From an uncultured Pelagibacteraceae bacterium (GTDB taxonomy: Bacteria > Pseudomonadota > Alphaproteobacteria > Pelagibacterales > Pelagibacteraceae): a stretch of DNA of 64,000 nt. The notes beneath the pieces are model-generated. The model saw nothing but the letters and a program-made list of their open reading frames with translations, made no database searches and was not told the DNA's origin. Of the stretch, positions 50,300 through 61,294 are shown piece by piece. The stretch is from assembly GCA_902573425.1 (NCBI GenBank), contig CACGJO010000001.1:124001-188000 (forward strand). The letters run 5' to 3'. A program made the position numbers and the translations under genes. Each line of letters opens with the position of its first letter. The stretch's first letter is position 1.

Positions 50300-51247
50300 A
50301 TGAATAATAAGTCCACTAAACATACAAAAGTGTTGATTCTTGGATCTGGTCCGGCAGGCTACACTGCAGCTATTTATGCGGCAAGAGCTATGCTCAAACC
50401 AATTTTAGTTTTTGGATCTGAACCGGGGGGTCAATTAACCACAACTACCGATGTTGAAAACTTTCCTGGATATTCAAAAGTTATTCAAGGACCATGGTTA
50501 ATGGAAGAAATGAAAGGTCAGGCTAAAGCGGTAGGAACTGAAATGATTCAAGACCATATAAGTAAGGTAGACCTTTCAAAGAAACCTTTTGAAGCAACAG
50601 GTAATAGTGGTCAGGTTTATACCGCAGACAGTTTTATAATTTCTACAGGTGCTCAAGCAAGATGGTTAAATTTAAAATCAGAACAAGAATTTAGAGGATT
50701 TGGTGTCTCGGCCTGTGCGACATGTGATGGTTTCTTTTTTAAAGAAAAAGAAGTTGCTGTTGTCGGGGGTGGGAATGCTGCTGTAGAAGAAGCAATGTTT
50801 TTGACAAAATTTGCATCTAAGGTTAAACTAATTCATAGAAGAAATGAACTAAGAGCAGAAAAAATGCTCCAAGCAAAATTAAAAGCTAACAAAAAAATTG
50901 AAATTATCTGGGATAGCGTTGTCGAAGATGTTGTTGGAGATACGAGTCCAAAATCAGTAAAAGCTATAAAAATAAAAAATGTAAAAAGTAATAAAACTAC
51001 TGAATTGAAAGTTGACGGACTTTTTATAGCAATAGGTCATGACCCGGCTACTTCGCTTTTTAAAGGTCAATTAAATATGGATAAAGAAGGATATATTGTA
51101 ACTAATCCCGACTCTACAATAACTAATGTGCCAGGAGTTTTTGCAGCTGGTGATGTTAAGGATAAAATATTCAGGCAGGCAGTTACTGCGGCTGGAATGG
51201 GTTGTATGGCTGCACTTGAGGCTGAAAAACATTTGTCTTCAAAATGA
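50300..51247 (+). CDS. trxB: thioredoxin reductase
   Basis: A 315-residue NADPH-dependent flavoprotein. The FAD loop GSGPAGYTAAIYAARA, the redox-active CATC (139-142) followed by DG, the NADPH loop VGGGNAAVEEA and the C-terminal FAAGDVKDK segment are all present. It reduces thioredoxin in the cytoplasm. It overlaps the next reductase gene by 4 bases (ATGA). Confidence 0.97.
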   Translation: MNNKSTKHTKVLILGSGPAGYTAAIYAARAMLKPILVFGSEPGGQLTTTTDVENFPGYSKVIQGPWLMEEMKGQAKAVGTEMIQDHISKVDLSKKPFEATGNSGQVYTADSFIISTGAQARWLNLKSEQEFRGFGVSACATCDGFFFKEKEVAVVGGGNAAVEEAMFLTKFASKVKLIHRRNELRAEKMLQAKLKANKKIEIIWDSVVEDVVGDTSPKSVKAIKIKNVKSNKTTELKVDGLFIAIGHDPATSLFKGQLNMDKEGYIVTNPDSTITNVPGVFAAGDVKDKIFRQAVTAAGMGCMAALEAEKHLSSK

Positions 51248-52266
51248 GTGGAAAAATATTACTTACAGGCATAAGTGGTTGGATTGCAAAACACACTGCT
51301 ATAGAACTATTAAATTCTGGCTATGAAGTTTTAGGAACTTTAAGAAACAAAAGTTTAATTGATCAAACAAAAAAAACTATAAGTAAATATGCTTCAATTG
51401 ACAAATTATCATTTGTTGAATTAGATCTTGTAAAAGATGACGGATGGAATGAGGCCGCAAAGGGATGTAAATATATATTTCACATTGCCTCACCTTTTCC
51501 AATGAAAGTTTCAAGAAATAGAGAAAGTTTATTGCCTCCCGCTGTTGATGGAACGTTAAGAGTTTTAAAAGCTGGAGTAAATGCAGGTGTTGAACAAATA
51601 ATTAAAACCTCTTCGATCGTTGCAATGTTTAGAAAGCCTAATCGAAGCAATCCTTATACTTTCGGAGAAAATGATTGGACTGATGAAAATTGGGTAGAAG
51701 GTGTGAATGACTACTTTTTATCTAAAACAAAAGCTGAAAGATTAGCTTGGGAGTTTATGGAAAGCAAAGGGTTAAAAAATAAATTAACTTGTATTTGTCC
51801 TGGTGGTGTTTTTGGAGATGCATTAGATAAAAAGGGGGGCACATCAATTGAATATGTTAGACAATTTATGGCAGGTAAATTTCCAGGCGCACCAAAATTT
51901 GCAGTTTTAATTTCTGATGTGAAAGACATAGCAAAAGCACATGTGGCTTGTATTGGAAATAACAAAGTCGGTGGAAGGAGATTAATTGTTGGAAAAGAGG
52001 TAAAAAAACTAGTTGAGTTATCTCAAATAATGGCTGAAGCGATGCCTGAGTATGCAAAAAAACTTCCCAAAAAAGAGCTTCCAAATTTCATGGTAAAATT
52101 AATAAGCTATATAGACTCAAGTGCTAAAATGATGATACCTGATCTAGGAATTTTAATGCAAACCGACACTGCTTATGCAGAAGAATTATTAGGTTTTAAA
52201 TTTAAGCCTGCTAAAGATTGTATGATTGAGAATGCTAGATCAGTCGTTAGACTAGGATTGGTTTAA
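51244..52266 (+). CDS. extended-SDR aldehyde/ketone reductase (dihydroflavonol-reductase-like)
   Basis: A 340-residue NADPH-dependent reductase of the dihydroflavonol reductase/aldehyde reductase branch. The cofactor loop is TGISGWIAKHTA (8-19), KTSSIVAMF carries the catalytic Ser region and DYFLSKTKAE the YxxxK. CPGGVFG supports the same branch. The substrate is unknown; aldehydes or methylglyoxal-like compounds are family options. It is co-translated with trxB, and overlaps the convergent aminotransferase by 15 bases. Confidence 0.85.
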   Translation: MSGKILLTGISGWIAKHTAIELLNSGYEVLGTLRNKSLIDQTKKTISKYASIDKLSFVELDLVKDDGWNEAAKGCKYIFHIASPFPMKVSRNRESLLPPAVDGTLRVLKAGVNAGVEQIIKTSSIVAMFRKPNRSNPYTFGENDWTDENWVEGVNDYFLSKTKAERLAWEFMESKGLKNKLTCICPGGVFGDALDKKGGTSIEYVRQFMAGKFPGAPKFAVLISDVKDIAKAHVACIGNNKVGGRRLIVGKEVKKLVELSQIMAEAMPEYAKKLPKKELPNFMVKLISYIDSSAKMMIPDLGILMQTDTAYAEELLGFKFKPAKDCMIENARSVVRLGLV

Positions 52267-53445
52267 ACTTTCACAAAAAGACTTAATTCTATGTAAAGCT
52301 TTTTTAAGATTATCCATCGAGGTAGCATAAGATATTCTAAAATATCCGTCCAAACCAAATGCGGATCCTTGGACTACCGCTACTTCTGCTTTTTCAAGTA
52401 ATTTTTCAACAAATTCTTTATCTGTTTTTAATTTTGTTTTTTTCCCCAGTAATTTTTTACAATTTGGAAATACATAAAAAGCTCCGTTTGGCTTTAAACA
52501 ACTCAGGCCTTTAATGCTATTTAAAGTGTTAACAACGTAATCCCTTCTCTCTTTAAAAGAATCTGCTCTAGTTTTAATAAAATCTTGAGTTCCATTTAAA
52601 GCTTCCACAGCTGCCGCCTGGCTTATAGAAGATGGATTTGTTGTAGATTGGGATTGAATTTTTGCAACAGCTTTAATTATATCTTTTGGCCCTGCACCAT
52701 AACCTATTCTCCACCCCGTCATAGAATAAGATTTACTTACACCATTCATTGTTAAGGTTCTATCTTTTAAAGAATTAATCTGTGCAATTGTAAAAAATTT
52801 AAAATTATCATAAGTTATGTGTTCATAAATGTCATCACTCAGAATAAAAATTTTTTTGTTGTCCTCTAAAACTTTTGATAATTGCTCTATCTCTTTTTTT
52901 GTATAACAAGATCCAGTTGGATTTGATGGTGAATTTATAATTAGCCACTTAGTTTTTTTTCCAATTGCTTTTTTTAATTCTTCTGGAGTTATTTTAAATT
53001 CGTTTTTCTCAGAGCATTTAACTATTTTAGGTTTTCCGCCAGCTAATAAAACCATATCAGGATAAGATACCCAATACGGTGCTGGAATAATAACTTCATC
53101 TCCAGGATTTAATGTAGCCATGAACACATTATAAAGAACTTGTTTGCCACCAGTTCCTACAGAAATTTGGTCAAGTTCGTAAGATAAATTATTTTCTCTT
53201 TTAAATTTTACTTGAATAGCTTTTTTTAATGTTGGGGTTCCGTCAACGGCTGTATATTTAGTGTCCCCTCTTTTTATAGCCTCTATAGCTGCCTCTTTAA
53301 TGTTGTCAGGAGTATCAAAATCGGGTTCTCCTGCGCCAAGACCAATAACATCTTTGCCAGCTTCCCTCATTTCTCTAGCTTTTGAGGTAACCGCTATGGT
53401 TGGGGAGGGTTTAATTCGCTTTAAACTATTGGAAACTATGCTCAT
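52252..53445 (-). CDS. aspC: aspartate aminotransferase-type (class I)
   Basis: A 397-residue PLP-dependent class I aminotransferase. PLP-binding features are the NSPSNPTG loop, ILSDDIYEHITYD, and the Schiff-base Lys in NGVSKSYSMTGWRIGYGAG. It is the alphaproteobacterial type (Iγ/Ib) that interconverts aspartate and oxaloacetate and may also accept prephenate. It diverges from uvrB over 35 bases and overlaps the reductase gene at its end. Confidence 0.92.
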   Translation of the reverse strand: MSIVSNSLKRIKPSPTIAVTSKAREMREAGKDVIGLGAGEPDFDTPDNIKEAAIEAIKRGDTKYTAVDGTPTLKKAIQVKFKRENNLSYELDQISVGTGGKQVLYNVFMATLNPGDEVIIPAPYWVSYPDMVLLAGGKPKIVKCSEKNEFKITPEELKKAIGKKTKWLIINSPSNPTGSCYTKKEIEQLSKVLEDNKKIFILSDDIYEHITYDNFKFFTIAQINSLKDRTLTMNGVSKSYSMTGWRIGYGAGPKDIIKAVAKIQSQSTTNPSSISQAAAVEALNGTQDFIKTRADSFKERRDYVVNTLNSIKGLSCLKPNGAFYVFPNCKKLLGKKTKLKTDKEFVEKLLEKAEVAVVQGSAFGLDGYFRISYATSMDNLKKALHRIKSFCESLNQS

Positions 53446-53480
53446 TGAAATTTATAATATTTTGTTATTATTAACATAAA

Positions 53481-55652
53481 ATGCAAAATACATACCAAGA
53501 AAAAATAGATAATTTAGAAGCAAATAATACGCCTGTTAGGAAAAAACTTGAAGGCGGAATTAATTTCAAAATAAAGAGCAATTTTCAACCTGCCGGGGAT
53601 CAGCCTGAAGCAATTAAAAAGATACTTAAAAATTTAAAAAGTAAACAGAGTGAGCAGGTTTTACTGGGCGTCACTGGATCTGGAAAAACATTTACTATGG
53701 CAAAGGTAATTGAAACTGCGAATCGACCTGCTTTAGTTTTGGCCCCAAATAAAACTTTAGCAGCACAGTTATACGGTGAAATGAAAAGTTTTTTTCCTGA
53801 TAATGCAGTCGAGTATTTCGTATCTTATTACGATTATTATACTCCTGAGGCATATGTTCCAAGATCAGATACTTATATTGAAAAAGAAGCATCTATAAAT
53901 GAGCAGATAGATAGAATGAGACATTCAGCAACTAGATCTTTGCTTGAGCGTGACGATGTAATTATTGTGGCCAGCGTCTCTTGTATTTACGGTTTAGGTT
54001 CTGTCGAAGCTTATAGTAAAATGACTTTGGCTTTGAAAAAAAATTATGAATATGAGAGGGATGAAATCATAAGAACATTTGTAAATCTGCAATATAAAAG
54101 AAATGATCAAAACTTTTTTAGAGGTACATTTAGAGTTAGGGGAGAAAATTTAGAAATATTTCCCTCACATTTGGAGGATAGGGCCTGGAGATTAAGTTTG
54201 AATGGAAATAAACTTGAAAAGATTGAGGAGTTTGATCCTTTAACGGGGGACAAAACAAACGATTTTGCGGTAATAAAGTTATACGCTAATAGTCATTACA
54301 TAACTCCAAAACCAACTATTGATCAAGCTATTAAAGAAATCAAAAAAGAGCTGGAAGTGACTTTGGAAGATCATAAGGCGAATAATAAACTTCTTGAAGC
54401 TCAAAGGTTACGAGAAAGAACCAAGTTTGATCTCGAAATGATTGAAGCAACAGGTACGTGTGCTGGAATTGAAAATTATTCAAGGTTTTTGTCTGGTAGA
54501 AAAAAGGGCGAACCACCTCCTACTCTATTTGAGTATTTCCCTGATAATACAATTATCTTTGTAGATGAAAGTCATGTTACCGTACCTCAATTAAATGGTA
54601 TGTATAAAGGTGATCATACTAGAAAAAGAACTTTGGCCGAATATGGTTTTAGGTTGCCGTCTTGTATGGATAACAGACCGCTTAAGTTCGAAGAATGGGA
54701 TGCTATGAGAACTCAAACTGTTTTTGTATCTGCAACACCTGGGCCTTGGGAACTAAAACAAACTCAAAATAAATATATAGATCAAGTTATAAGACCAACA
54801 GGTTTAATTGATCCACCAGTTGAAATACGCCCAGCAAAAACTCAGGTAGATGATTTATTCCATGAGTCTAAAAAAGTTATTGAAAAAGGATATAGAATTT
54901 TAGTTACAACGCTTACAAAAAAAATGGCAGAAGATTTAACAGAGTATCTTCATGAAAACGGTTTGAAAGTAAGATATATGCACTCAGACATAGATACGCT
55001 TGAGAGAATTGAGATCATAAGAGATTTACGAATGGGTGTTTTTGATATTTTAATTGGTATCAATCTACTAAGAGAAGGATTAGACATACCTGAGTGTGCT
55101 TTAGTTACAATTTTGGACGCAGACAAAGAAGGTTTTTTAAGATCAGAAACCTCATTGATTCAAACAATTGGTAGAGCTGCAAGAAATGTGGACGGCAAAG
55201 TAATTCTTTATGCCGACAAAGTAACAAAAAGTATCGATAAAGCTATTAAAGAGACAGATAGAAGAAGAAGTAGACAGGTCGAATATAATAAAAAAAATAA
55301 TATAAGCGCAGAGTCAGTTAAAAAGGAGATTACTGATATTTTAGAGTCTGTTTATGAAAAAGATTATGTAAAAATTAGTGAAGGCTCAAATGTTGGTGGA
55401 AACTTAAAAAAACATTTAAAAGCACTTAATAAGAAAATGAAAGAATCTGCATCAAATTTAGAGTTTGAAGAAGCAGCAAAAATTAGAGATGAAATAAGAA
55501 AATTGGAGACAAATGAACTTGAGATTAACTTGAGTCCAAAAATTTCACAGTACAATTTAAATAAAAAAGTATACCCTCAAGGGAGATCAAAAATGGGGAT
55601 GCCAGGTACTAAACCCAGAAAATCTATAAAAAAATGGAAGCCAAAAAAATAA
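53481..55652 (+). CDS. uvrB: excinuclease ABC subunit B
   Basis: A 723-residue helicase-like damage-verification subunit of nucleotide excision repair. Walker A is [10 protein letters not shown]; the beta-hairpin region [28 protein letters not shown], and motif VI-like QTIGRAARN are present. A C-terminal UVR domain ([21 protein letters not shown]) recruits UvrC. It is the first gene of a compact operon in which uvrC is separated from it by two pterin-related genes; its last 19 bases overlap the next gene. Confidence 0.98.
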   Translation: MQNTYQEKIDNLEANNTPVRKKLEGGINFKIKSNFQPAGDQPEAIKKILKNLKSKQSEQVLLGVTGSGKTFTMAKVIETANRPALVLAPNKTLAAQLYGEMKSFFPDNAVEYFVSYYDYYTPEAYVPRSDTYIEKEASINEQIDRMRHSATRSLLERDDVIIVASVSCIYGLGSVEAYSKMTLALKKNYEYERDEIIRTFVNLQYKRNDQNFFRGTFRVRGENLEIFPSHLEDRAWRLSLNGNKLEKIEEFDPLTGDKTNDFAVIKLYANSHYITPKPTIDQAIKEIKKELEVTLEDHKANNKLLEAQRLRERTKFDLEMIEATGTCAGIENYSRFLSGRKKGEPPPTLFEYFPDNTIIFVDESHVTVPQLNGMYKGDHTRKRTLAEYGFRLPSCMDNRPLKFEEWDAMRTQTVFVSATPGPWELKQTQNKYIDQVIRPTGLIDPPVEIRPAKTQVDDLFHESKKVIEKGYRILVTTLTKKMAEDLTEYLHENGLKVRYMHSDIDTLERIEIIRDLRMGVFDILIGINLLREGLDIPECALVTILDADKEGFLRSETSLIQTIGRAARNVDGKVILYADKVTKSIDKAIKETDRRRSRQVEYNKKNNISAESVKKEITDILESVYEKDYVKISEGSNVGGNLKKHLKALNKKMKESASNLEFEEAAKIRDEIRKLETNELEINLSPKISQYNLNKKVYPQGRSKMGMPGTKPRKSIKKWKPKK

Positions 55653-56389
55653 TTATAACTGGTGGAGCTACTAGAATTGGTTCGGCAATAGCAAAAAGTC
55701 TAGCTGGATACGATGTTGATATAGTAATTCATTTTAATAAATCAAAAAAATTAGCACAACAATTAAAGGCAGAACTAGAAGAAATAGGTAGTAAAGTTCA
55801 TTTAATTAAAGCAGACCTGGGCAATATTAATCAAGTAAAGAAAATAGTGCCATTTGCTTTTAAAAAAATGAAAGGTTTAGACTGTCTTATTAACAATGCA
55901 TCATTATTTGAAAAAGATAACTTAGAAAACTTTAATGAAAAAAGTTTTTCAGAACATATAGATATAAATTTAAAAGCCCCTTCATTCTTGATTAAAGACT
56001 TGAAAAAATATGTAAAAAATAAAGAAGCAAATGTTATAAATATTATCGATCAAAGAGTAAAAAAACTTACCCCTTTCTTTTTTTCATATACTTTAAGTAA
56101 ATCTGCACTTACGACACTCACCACTATAGCTGCTATGAAACTTGCTCCGAATATAAGGGTAAATGGTATTTCACCTGGTCCAACTTTAAAAAATAAAAGG
56201 CAATCAGAAAAACATTTTAAAGCTCAATGGAAATCCACTATTCTTCAAAAACAAGTTAATTTAAACAATATATGTTCATCTGTTAAATATTTTATCGAAA
56301 ATGATAACATTACAGGTCAAATAGTTAGTGTAGATAGCGGACAAAGTTTAGCATGGAAAACACCCGATATAATAAACTCAAAAGAATGA
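55634..56389 (+). CDS. pteridine-reductase-like SDR (FolM type)
   Basis: A 251-residue SDR with the pteridine-reductase pattern. The cofactor loop is TGGATRIG, matching the TGx3RxG signature of PTR1 and FolM. Asp139 replaces the normal catalytic Ser (NIIDQRV) and lies 13 residues before Tyr152 in SYTLSK (Lys156), the same spacing as the Asp-Tyr pair of PTR1. It is therefore likely to reduce dihydropterin or dihydrofolate. The folB gene follows with an ATGA overlap, which supports a folate or monapterin role. Both ends overlap neighbours (uvrB and folB). Confidence 0.82.
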   Translation: MEAKKIIITGGATRIGSAIAKSLAGYDVDIVIHFNKSKKLAQQLKAELEEIGSKVHLIKADLGNINQVKKIVPFAFKKMKGLDCLINNASLFEKDNLENFNEKSFSEHIDINLKAPSFLIKDLKKYVKNKEANVINIIDQRVKKLTPFFFSYTLSKSALTTLTTIAAMKLAPNIRVNGISPGPTLKNKRQSEKHFKAQWKSTILQKQVNLNNICSSVKYFIENDNITGQIVSVDSGQSLAWKTPDIINSKE

Positions 56390-56790
56390 AAGTAATTAAA
56401 TTTAAACAAAAAAGATCTTTTAGTTATAAAAGAAAAATTCTAATAAAGGATCTGGTTTTAAAGATGCTTATTGGCATTCATAATTTTGAAAAAAAGAAAA
56501 AACAAAGAGTGAAATTTAATTTAATTATTAATATTGATCAAAATTTAATTCCAAATGATAAAGATTTAAAAAGTATTGTTAATTATGAGCAAGTAATTAA
56601 AACTATTATGAGGATTACATCCAGAAAGCATTACCCGCTTCTTGAAACTTTAGCTGAAAAAATATTCTCTAAACTTTTTGAAAATTTTAGAATAAAAAAA
56701 GTTCTTTTAAGAATTGAAAAATTAGATGTGATAAAGAATACTAGCTCTGTAGGAATAGAGTTAGAAAAGACTAGATCAAATGAGTATTGA
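56386..56790 (+). CDS. folB: dihydroneopterin aldolase-like protein
   Basis: A 134-residue FolB-family protein from the ATG chosen here, which overlaps the stop of the upstream reductase (ATGA). An ATG 33 bases earlier would add 11 residues not seen in the family. The conserved segments are [32 protein letters not shown], and [10 protein letters not shown] with the catalytic Glu and the pterin-binding loop. It should convert dihydroneopterin to hydroxymethyl-dihydropterin and glycolaldehyde, or act as an epimerase. It overlaps uvrC by 11 bases. Confidence 0.85.
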   Translation: MKVIKFKQKRSFSYKRKILIKDLVLKMLIGIHNFEKKKKQRVKFNLIINIDQNLIPNDKDLKSIVNYEQVIKTIMRITSRKHYPLLETLAEKIFSKLFENFRIKKVLLRIEKLDVIKNTSSVGIELEKTRSNEY

Positions 56791-58615
56791 AAAAGGTAAA
56801 GAAATAATTCGGAAAAAAATCATAAATCTCACAAATAATCCTGGGGTTTATAAAATGTTAAGCGATAAAAATGAAATCCTTTATGTCGGAAAAGCCAAAA
56901 ATATTCCTAATCGACTAAAAAGTTATGTTGCGGATAGTCACCTTCCAATACGAACAGAAAGAATGCTTTCTCTAACAAGAAAACTTGAAACCACAACAAC
57001 AACTAATGAGAGTGAAGCCCTATTATTAGAGGCAAATCTTATAAAAAAACATAAGCCTAGATTCAATATTTTATTAAGGGACGATAAGTCTTTCCCTTAC
57101 ATATTTATTGGTCAAAAGGATAAATGGCCACAATTAACCAAACTAAGAGGAAAAAAAAATAGAGATGGATATTATTTTGGTCCTTTTGCATCCGTAGGAT
57201 CAGCAAACTGGACGATTAAAATTCTTCAAAAAATATTTTTACTCAGAGTTTGTGATGATACAGTTTTTAAAAATAGAGATAGAGCATGTATTTTGTATCA
57301 AATAAGAAGATGTTCTGCTCCGTGCGTGGGAAAAATTGAGGAAGAAAATTACAAAAGTTTGGTTGGTGATGCAGTTGATTTTATTTCTGGTAAGTCACAA
57401 AGAATTCAAAAAAATTTATCCACAGAAATGGAGAAAGCGAGCGAAGACTTAGACTACGAAAAAGCTGCTATTCTCAGAGATAGAATAAAAGCTCTTACAC
57501 AAATTCAGTCTTCACAAAAAATAAATCAAACTAACTTGAAGGAAGCAGATGTGGTTTCTGTTTTTAAAGAGTCCGGTAAAACTTGTGTTCAAGTTTTCTT
57601 TTTTAGATCAAAACAAAATTGGGGTAATCAAGCTTATTTTCCTAAACATGACCCAGACGAAAAAGAGGAAAAAATTTTATCATCTTTTTTAGGTCAATTT
57701 TACGAAAATAAAACTGTTCCTAAACTTGTTCTTTTAAATATTGAAATTAATGAAAAAACTTTGTTAGAAAAAACTTTTTCTTCTAGGGAAAAAAAAGAAA
57801 TAGTAATTAAAAAAGCCACTACAAAAGATGAAAAAATTGTCTCAGAAATGGCCAAGAAAAATGCTAAGCAAGCATTAACACAAAAAATATTAGAAACTGA
57901 AAGCAATTCAAAACTTATAGATAAACTTGCCGATAAATTTAATTTAAATTTTAATGTAAATCTTATTGAGGTATACGATAATAGCCACATACAAGGATCA
58001 GATTCTGTTGGAGCACTTATTACCTTCGGTAAAGAGGGCTTTGTAAAGAAAAGATACAGAAAATTTAATATTAAGTCAGCTAAAGTCAAAGGAGATGACT
58101 ATGGTATGATGAAAGAAGTTTTAAATAGAAGATTTGTAAGAGCACTTAAAGATGAAAATACAAATATGACATTGCCAGATTTAATTTTAATTGATGGTGG
58201 TAAAGGTCAATATTCTGTAAGTAGGGAAACTTTAAATGATCTTGGCTTACATGAGTTGCCTATAATTGCAATTTCCAAAGGTAAAAATAGAAATGCAGGT
58301 GATGAAACTTTTTTTCACGAAAATAAAATTATTAAGTTTAAAAAAAATGACCCTACCCTTTTCTTTCTTCAAAGACTTAGAGATGAGGCTCACAGGTTTG
58401 CAATAAGCACTCACAGAGCTAAAAGACGAAAAAATTTAAGCAAATCGTTACTTGATCAAATCTCTGGAATAGGTAGAAGTAGAAAAAGGGCTTTACTTCA
58501 TCATTTTGGTTCTGCAAAATCAGTAGAGTCTGCAAGTTTTGAAGATTTAAAATCGGTGGAAGGCATTGAAGAAAAAGTGGCAAAAAAAATTCATGATTTT
58601 TTTCATGAAGACTAA
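56780..58615 (+). CDS. uvrC: excinuclease ABC subunit C
   Basis: A 611-residue dual-incision nuclease. The N-terminal GIY-YIG domain reads [11 protein letters not shown] and [21 protein letters not shown] domain for UvrB contact ([16 protein letters not shown]), the RNase H-like endonuclease domain ([28 protein letters not shown]) and C-terminal helix-hairpin-helix motifs follow. It overlaps folB and is followed after no gap by pgsA. Confidence 0.98.
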   Translation: MSIEKGKEIIRKKIINLTNNPGVYKMLSDKNEILYVGKAKNIPNRLKSYVADSHLPIRTERMLSLTRKLETTTTTNESEALLLEANLIKKHKPRFNILLRDDKSFPYIFIGQKDKWPQLTKLRGKKNRDGYYFGPFASVGSANWTIKILQKIFLLRVCDDTVFKNRDRACILYQIRRCSAPCVGKIEEENYKSLVGDAVDFISGKSQRIQKNLSTEMEKASEDLDYEKAAILRDRIKALTQIQSSQKINQTNLKEADVVSVFKESGKTCVQVFFFRSKQNWGNQAYFPKHDPDEKEEKILSSFLGQFYENKTVPKLVLLNIEINEKTLLEKTFSSREKKEIVIKKATTKDEKIVSEMAKKNAKQALTQKILETESNSKLIDKLADKFNLNFNVNLIEVYDNSHIQGSDSVGALITFGKEGFVKKRYRKFNIKSAKVKGDDYGMMKEVLNRRFVRALKDENTNMTLPDLILIDGGKGQYSVSRETLNDLGLHELPIIAISKGKNRNAGDETFFHENKIIKFKKNDPTLFFLQRLRDEAHRFAISTHRAKRRKNLSKSLLDQISGIGRSRKRALLHHFGSAKSVESASFEDLKSVEGIEEKVAKKIHDFFHED

Positions 58616-58621
58616 TTGATT

Positions 58622-59191
58622 ATGAAAATACCAAACATTTTAACTATTGGAAGGATTATTATTGTTCCGATATTTGTTTTATCATTTTTTATTCCTGGTG
58701 TAGTTGGTGACCTGGTACCTTTTTTTCTTTTTGTTTTAGCAAGTTTTACCGATTATTTAGACGGTCTCTTAGCAAGGTTATATAAAGAAGAGTCTAAGTT
58801 GGGAGAGCTTTTGGACCCAATAGCTGATAAAATTTTGGTTGCAGCAGCTTTGGTGTTATTAATTATGAATGGTATAATTAAAAATTATGAGGTGATAGCT
58901 GCTATTGTTATTTTAACAAGAGAAATTATTATATCTGGACTAAGAGAATTTTTAGCTAAAGAAAATGATACTTCCCTTCCAGTTTCAGGTCTTTCTAAAT
59001 TTAAAACTTTTATACAGATGTTTAGTATCGCACTTCTGCTAACAGGCGACACAGGAAATAAGATTATTAATTTTCAGGACTATAATGCACAAACGATTGG
59101 AATCGTGCTTCTTTGGGTGTCTGCTTTTTTAACAATCTATACTGGATATCATTATTTAAAAAGGGGAATTAATAAAGTTATAAGTGATTAA
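58622..59191 (+). CDS. pgsA: CDP-diacylglycerol-glycerol-3-phosphate phosphatidyltransferase
   Basis: A 189-residue membrane enzyme (about five helices) making phosphatidylglycerol-phosphate. The CDP-alcohol phosphotransferase motif is readable: DYLDGLLAR, then a Gly and LLDPIADK, giving the DGx2ARx8Gx3Dx3D order. The ATG is preferred to a TTG two codons earlier. It is the last gene of the uvrB operon; in other alphaproteobacteria the same uvrC-pgsA link is common. Confidence 0.93.
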   Translation: MKIPNILTIGRIIIVPIFVLSFFIPGVVGDLVPFFLFVLASFTDYLDGLLARLYKEESKLGELLDPIADKILVAAALVLLIMNGIIKNYEVIAAIVILTREIIISGLREFLAKENDTSLPVSGLSKFKTFIQMFSIALLLTGDTGNKIINFQDYNAQTIGIVLLWVSAFLTIYTGYHYLKRGINKVISD

Positions 59192-59199
59192 TAATATAA

Positions 59200-60531
59200 T
59201 TAATTATTAGTTTTTTGTTCTGATAAAGCTATTATAACTGCTAATAATATAAAAATGAAGGTTGCTGTGGATGTCGTAAAAAAACTCCCCGAGGTTCTTA
59301 AGGGGAAAATCTCAGATATAAAAACGAAAATAAATGGAACTAAAATTTTATTTATCGATTTCCTAGGTTTTAGGAAATAATTTTTAACAAGTGAATTATA
59401 AATTGTTAAAATAAAAATTAAACACGATATTATCAAACCAATTAAGCCCATATCAGTTAATATTTCTAAATAATAATTGTGGGGATGCATATTACAAGTT
59501 GTTCTTTCATTGTGACTAAGAATTTTTCTTTTAGGACAATTATGCCTAAACGATTTTATACCTCCCCCGATATATTTATTCATCATCCATGTCCCATAAA
59601 AAGTTTTCATTTCCTGATAATATGTGGGTATTTCTTGTTCTGGAATCTTTGATGATTTAGTTATATTTTCAACGACGAAAACATTAATCATACCATAACT
59701 ATTACCTATAAAACTGTCAAAACTATTTTTTAATACTAAATTATTTTTATAAATTGTAAAAAAAATACTAGAAACTAAAATTAACGAAATAGGAATATAT
59801 TTACGTGTCTTATTTTCAAAAAGTAATATTAAAAATATTGATAACAGGAATAATACTAATGGCATTCTATTTCCACTTAGAACAATTGCTGTCATGTAAA
59901 TTAAAAAAAGTATAGATAAAATCAAACTCGAGTAAGTTTTTTTTAATTTTAAAAATGGTAAAACAAAAATACTGAATAAAGAAAATTTATGAATATAACC
60001 TCCTGCTACTAACTCATCTCCAAATGGGCCTGAAAGTTTTGAGGGATGAAGTGGTTCTAAACCAAAAATATCTGCAGAAAAAGTAAACTGATAAAAAATA
60101 TCTAAACTTACAAATAAGGTGAAAATTAAACTGGAAATAAAAAACCATTTAAAAATAATTATATTTTTTTCAACTAAATATCTTAAGATAAAATATAATA
60201 ATAGATACCTGAAAAATAATATTGATTTTATTAATATGGAATTATCATGGTTTACTGATAAAGGTTTGAGGGTATTAATAATTCCTGTGAAAAGTACAAA
60301 AACAAAAAAACATAAAATTATTTTATCAATTAGTAATAATTTGGTTTCAAAAATCTTCTTATTATAAATAATTAAGGAAAAAACAATCAAAAGAAAAACG
60401 TTAAGATTAATGGCAAAATTACCGATAATATAACTTAAAGGAATTAGGCAAAATAATACATTTAAAATTGTATAGTAGTTTTTGTAATGAAATTTTAAAA
60501 TAGTCATTAACTTTTTTAAGCCAAGAAGCAC
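59200..60531 (-). CDS. O-antigen ligase/polymerase-like membrane protein (Wzy_C)
   Basis: A 443-residue polytopic protein with about twelve hydrophobic segments. The long external loop near residues 300-360 contains HNERTTCNMHPHNYYLEILTD in two parts, and the PHNYYLEIL motif is typical of WaaL/Wzy_C family O-antigen ligases. This family joins polysaccharide repeat units to lipid A-core or polymerises them in the periplasm. It diverges from a GT2 gene 45 bases away. The exact activity (ligase or polymerase) cannot be settled. Confidence 0.8.
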   Translation of the reverse strand: MLLGLKKLMTILKFHYKNYYTILNVLFCLIPLSYIIGNFAINLNVFLLIVFSLIIYNKKIFETKLLLIDKIILCFFVFVLFTGIINTLKPLSVNHDNSILIKSILFFRYLLLYFILRYLVEKNIIIFKWFFISSLIFTLFVSLDIFYQFTFSADIFGLEPLHPSKLSGPFGDELVAGGYIHKFSLFSIFVLPFLKLKKTYSSLILSILFLIYMTAIVLSGNRMPLVLFLLSIFLILLFENKTRKYIPISLILVSSIFFTIYKNNLVLKNSFDSFIGNSYGMINVFVVENITKSSKIPEQEIPTYYQEMKTFYGTWMMNKYIGGGIKSFRHNCPKRKILSHNERTTCNMHPHNYYLEILTDMGLIGLIISCLIFILTIYNSLVKNYFLKPRKSINKILVPFIFVFISEIFPLRTSGSFFTTSTATFIFILLAVIIALSEQKTNN

Positions 60532-60576
60532 TTTTCATCAATAATAATTTAATCTATATTCGTAATTAACCGATAT

Positions 60577-61293
60577 ATGTTAAGCATAATAATACCACTT
60601 CGTAACGAAATAGATAATTTAGAAAATATTAAAGAGAATTTTAATAAATATCTTAAAAATATTAAATTTGAAGTAATATTTGTTAATGACTTCAGTTCTG
60701 ATGGAACTTTTCAAAAAGCAAGCGAAATAGCAAAAGGAAACACAAACTTCAAAGTATTTGATAATAAAAAAAAAGGTTTAGGCGGAGCTATAAATTTAGG
60801 AATTGAAAATACAGAGGGTGATTATATTTGTATTATGATGGCGGATTTATCTGATGATTTTAACGATTTAAAAAATTATTATGTAAGAATTAAGGATAAC
60901 AACTTGGATGCTGTTTTTGGATCCAGATTTATTAAAAAATCTAAAGTAATTGACTATCCTTTTAAGAAACTAATACTTAATAGAATATTTAATATAATTG
61001 TACAAATTTTATTTTTGAACAAATATAATGATTATACAAATGCATTTAAAATTTATAATGCTGAAGTTTTAAAAAATATGCTTCCATTCGTGTCCGAAAG
61101 CTTCAATATATTTTTAGAAATCCCACTAAAAATAATTTCAAGAAAATATTTGTATGAAATTGTACCTATAAATTGGTATAACAGAAAAGTTGGTAAAGCA
61201 AAATTTAATATAAAAGAACTAAGAGCTAAATACCTTTTTACATTGATTTACTGTTTTATTGAAAAAGTATTACTTAATAAAAAAATTAGATAG
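60577..61293 (+). CDS. GT2-family glycosyltransferase (DPM1-like)
   Basis: A 238-residue family 2 glycosyltransferase. SIIIPLRNEIDN, FVNDFSSDGT (about 35-44), LGGAINLGIENTEGDY and MADLSDD (88-94, the DxD-type metal region) fit dolichyl-phosphate mannose/undecaprenyl-phosphate sugar transferases. It lacks a C-terminal membrane pair. It faces away from the O-antigen ligase-like gene, and ends 1 base before the ilvE stop on the other strand. It most likely supplies lipid-linked sugar for surface glycans, but its donor is unknown. Confidence 0.85.
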   Translation: MLSIIIPLRNEIDNLENIKENFNKYLKNIKFEVIFVNDFSSDGTFQKASEIAKGNTNFKVFDNKKKGLGGAINLGIENTEGDYICIMMADLSDDFNDLKNYYVRIKDNNLDAVFGSRFIKKSKVIDYPFKKLILNRIFNIIVQILFLNKYNDYTNAFKIYNAEVLKNMLPFVSESFNIFLEIPLKIISRKYLYEIVPINWYNRKVGKAKFNIKELRAKYLFTLIYCFIEKVLLNKKIR

Positions 61294-61294
61294 A

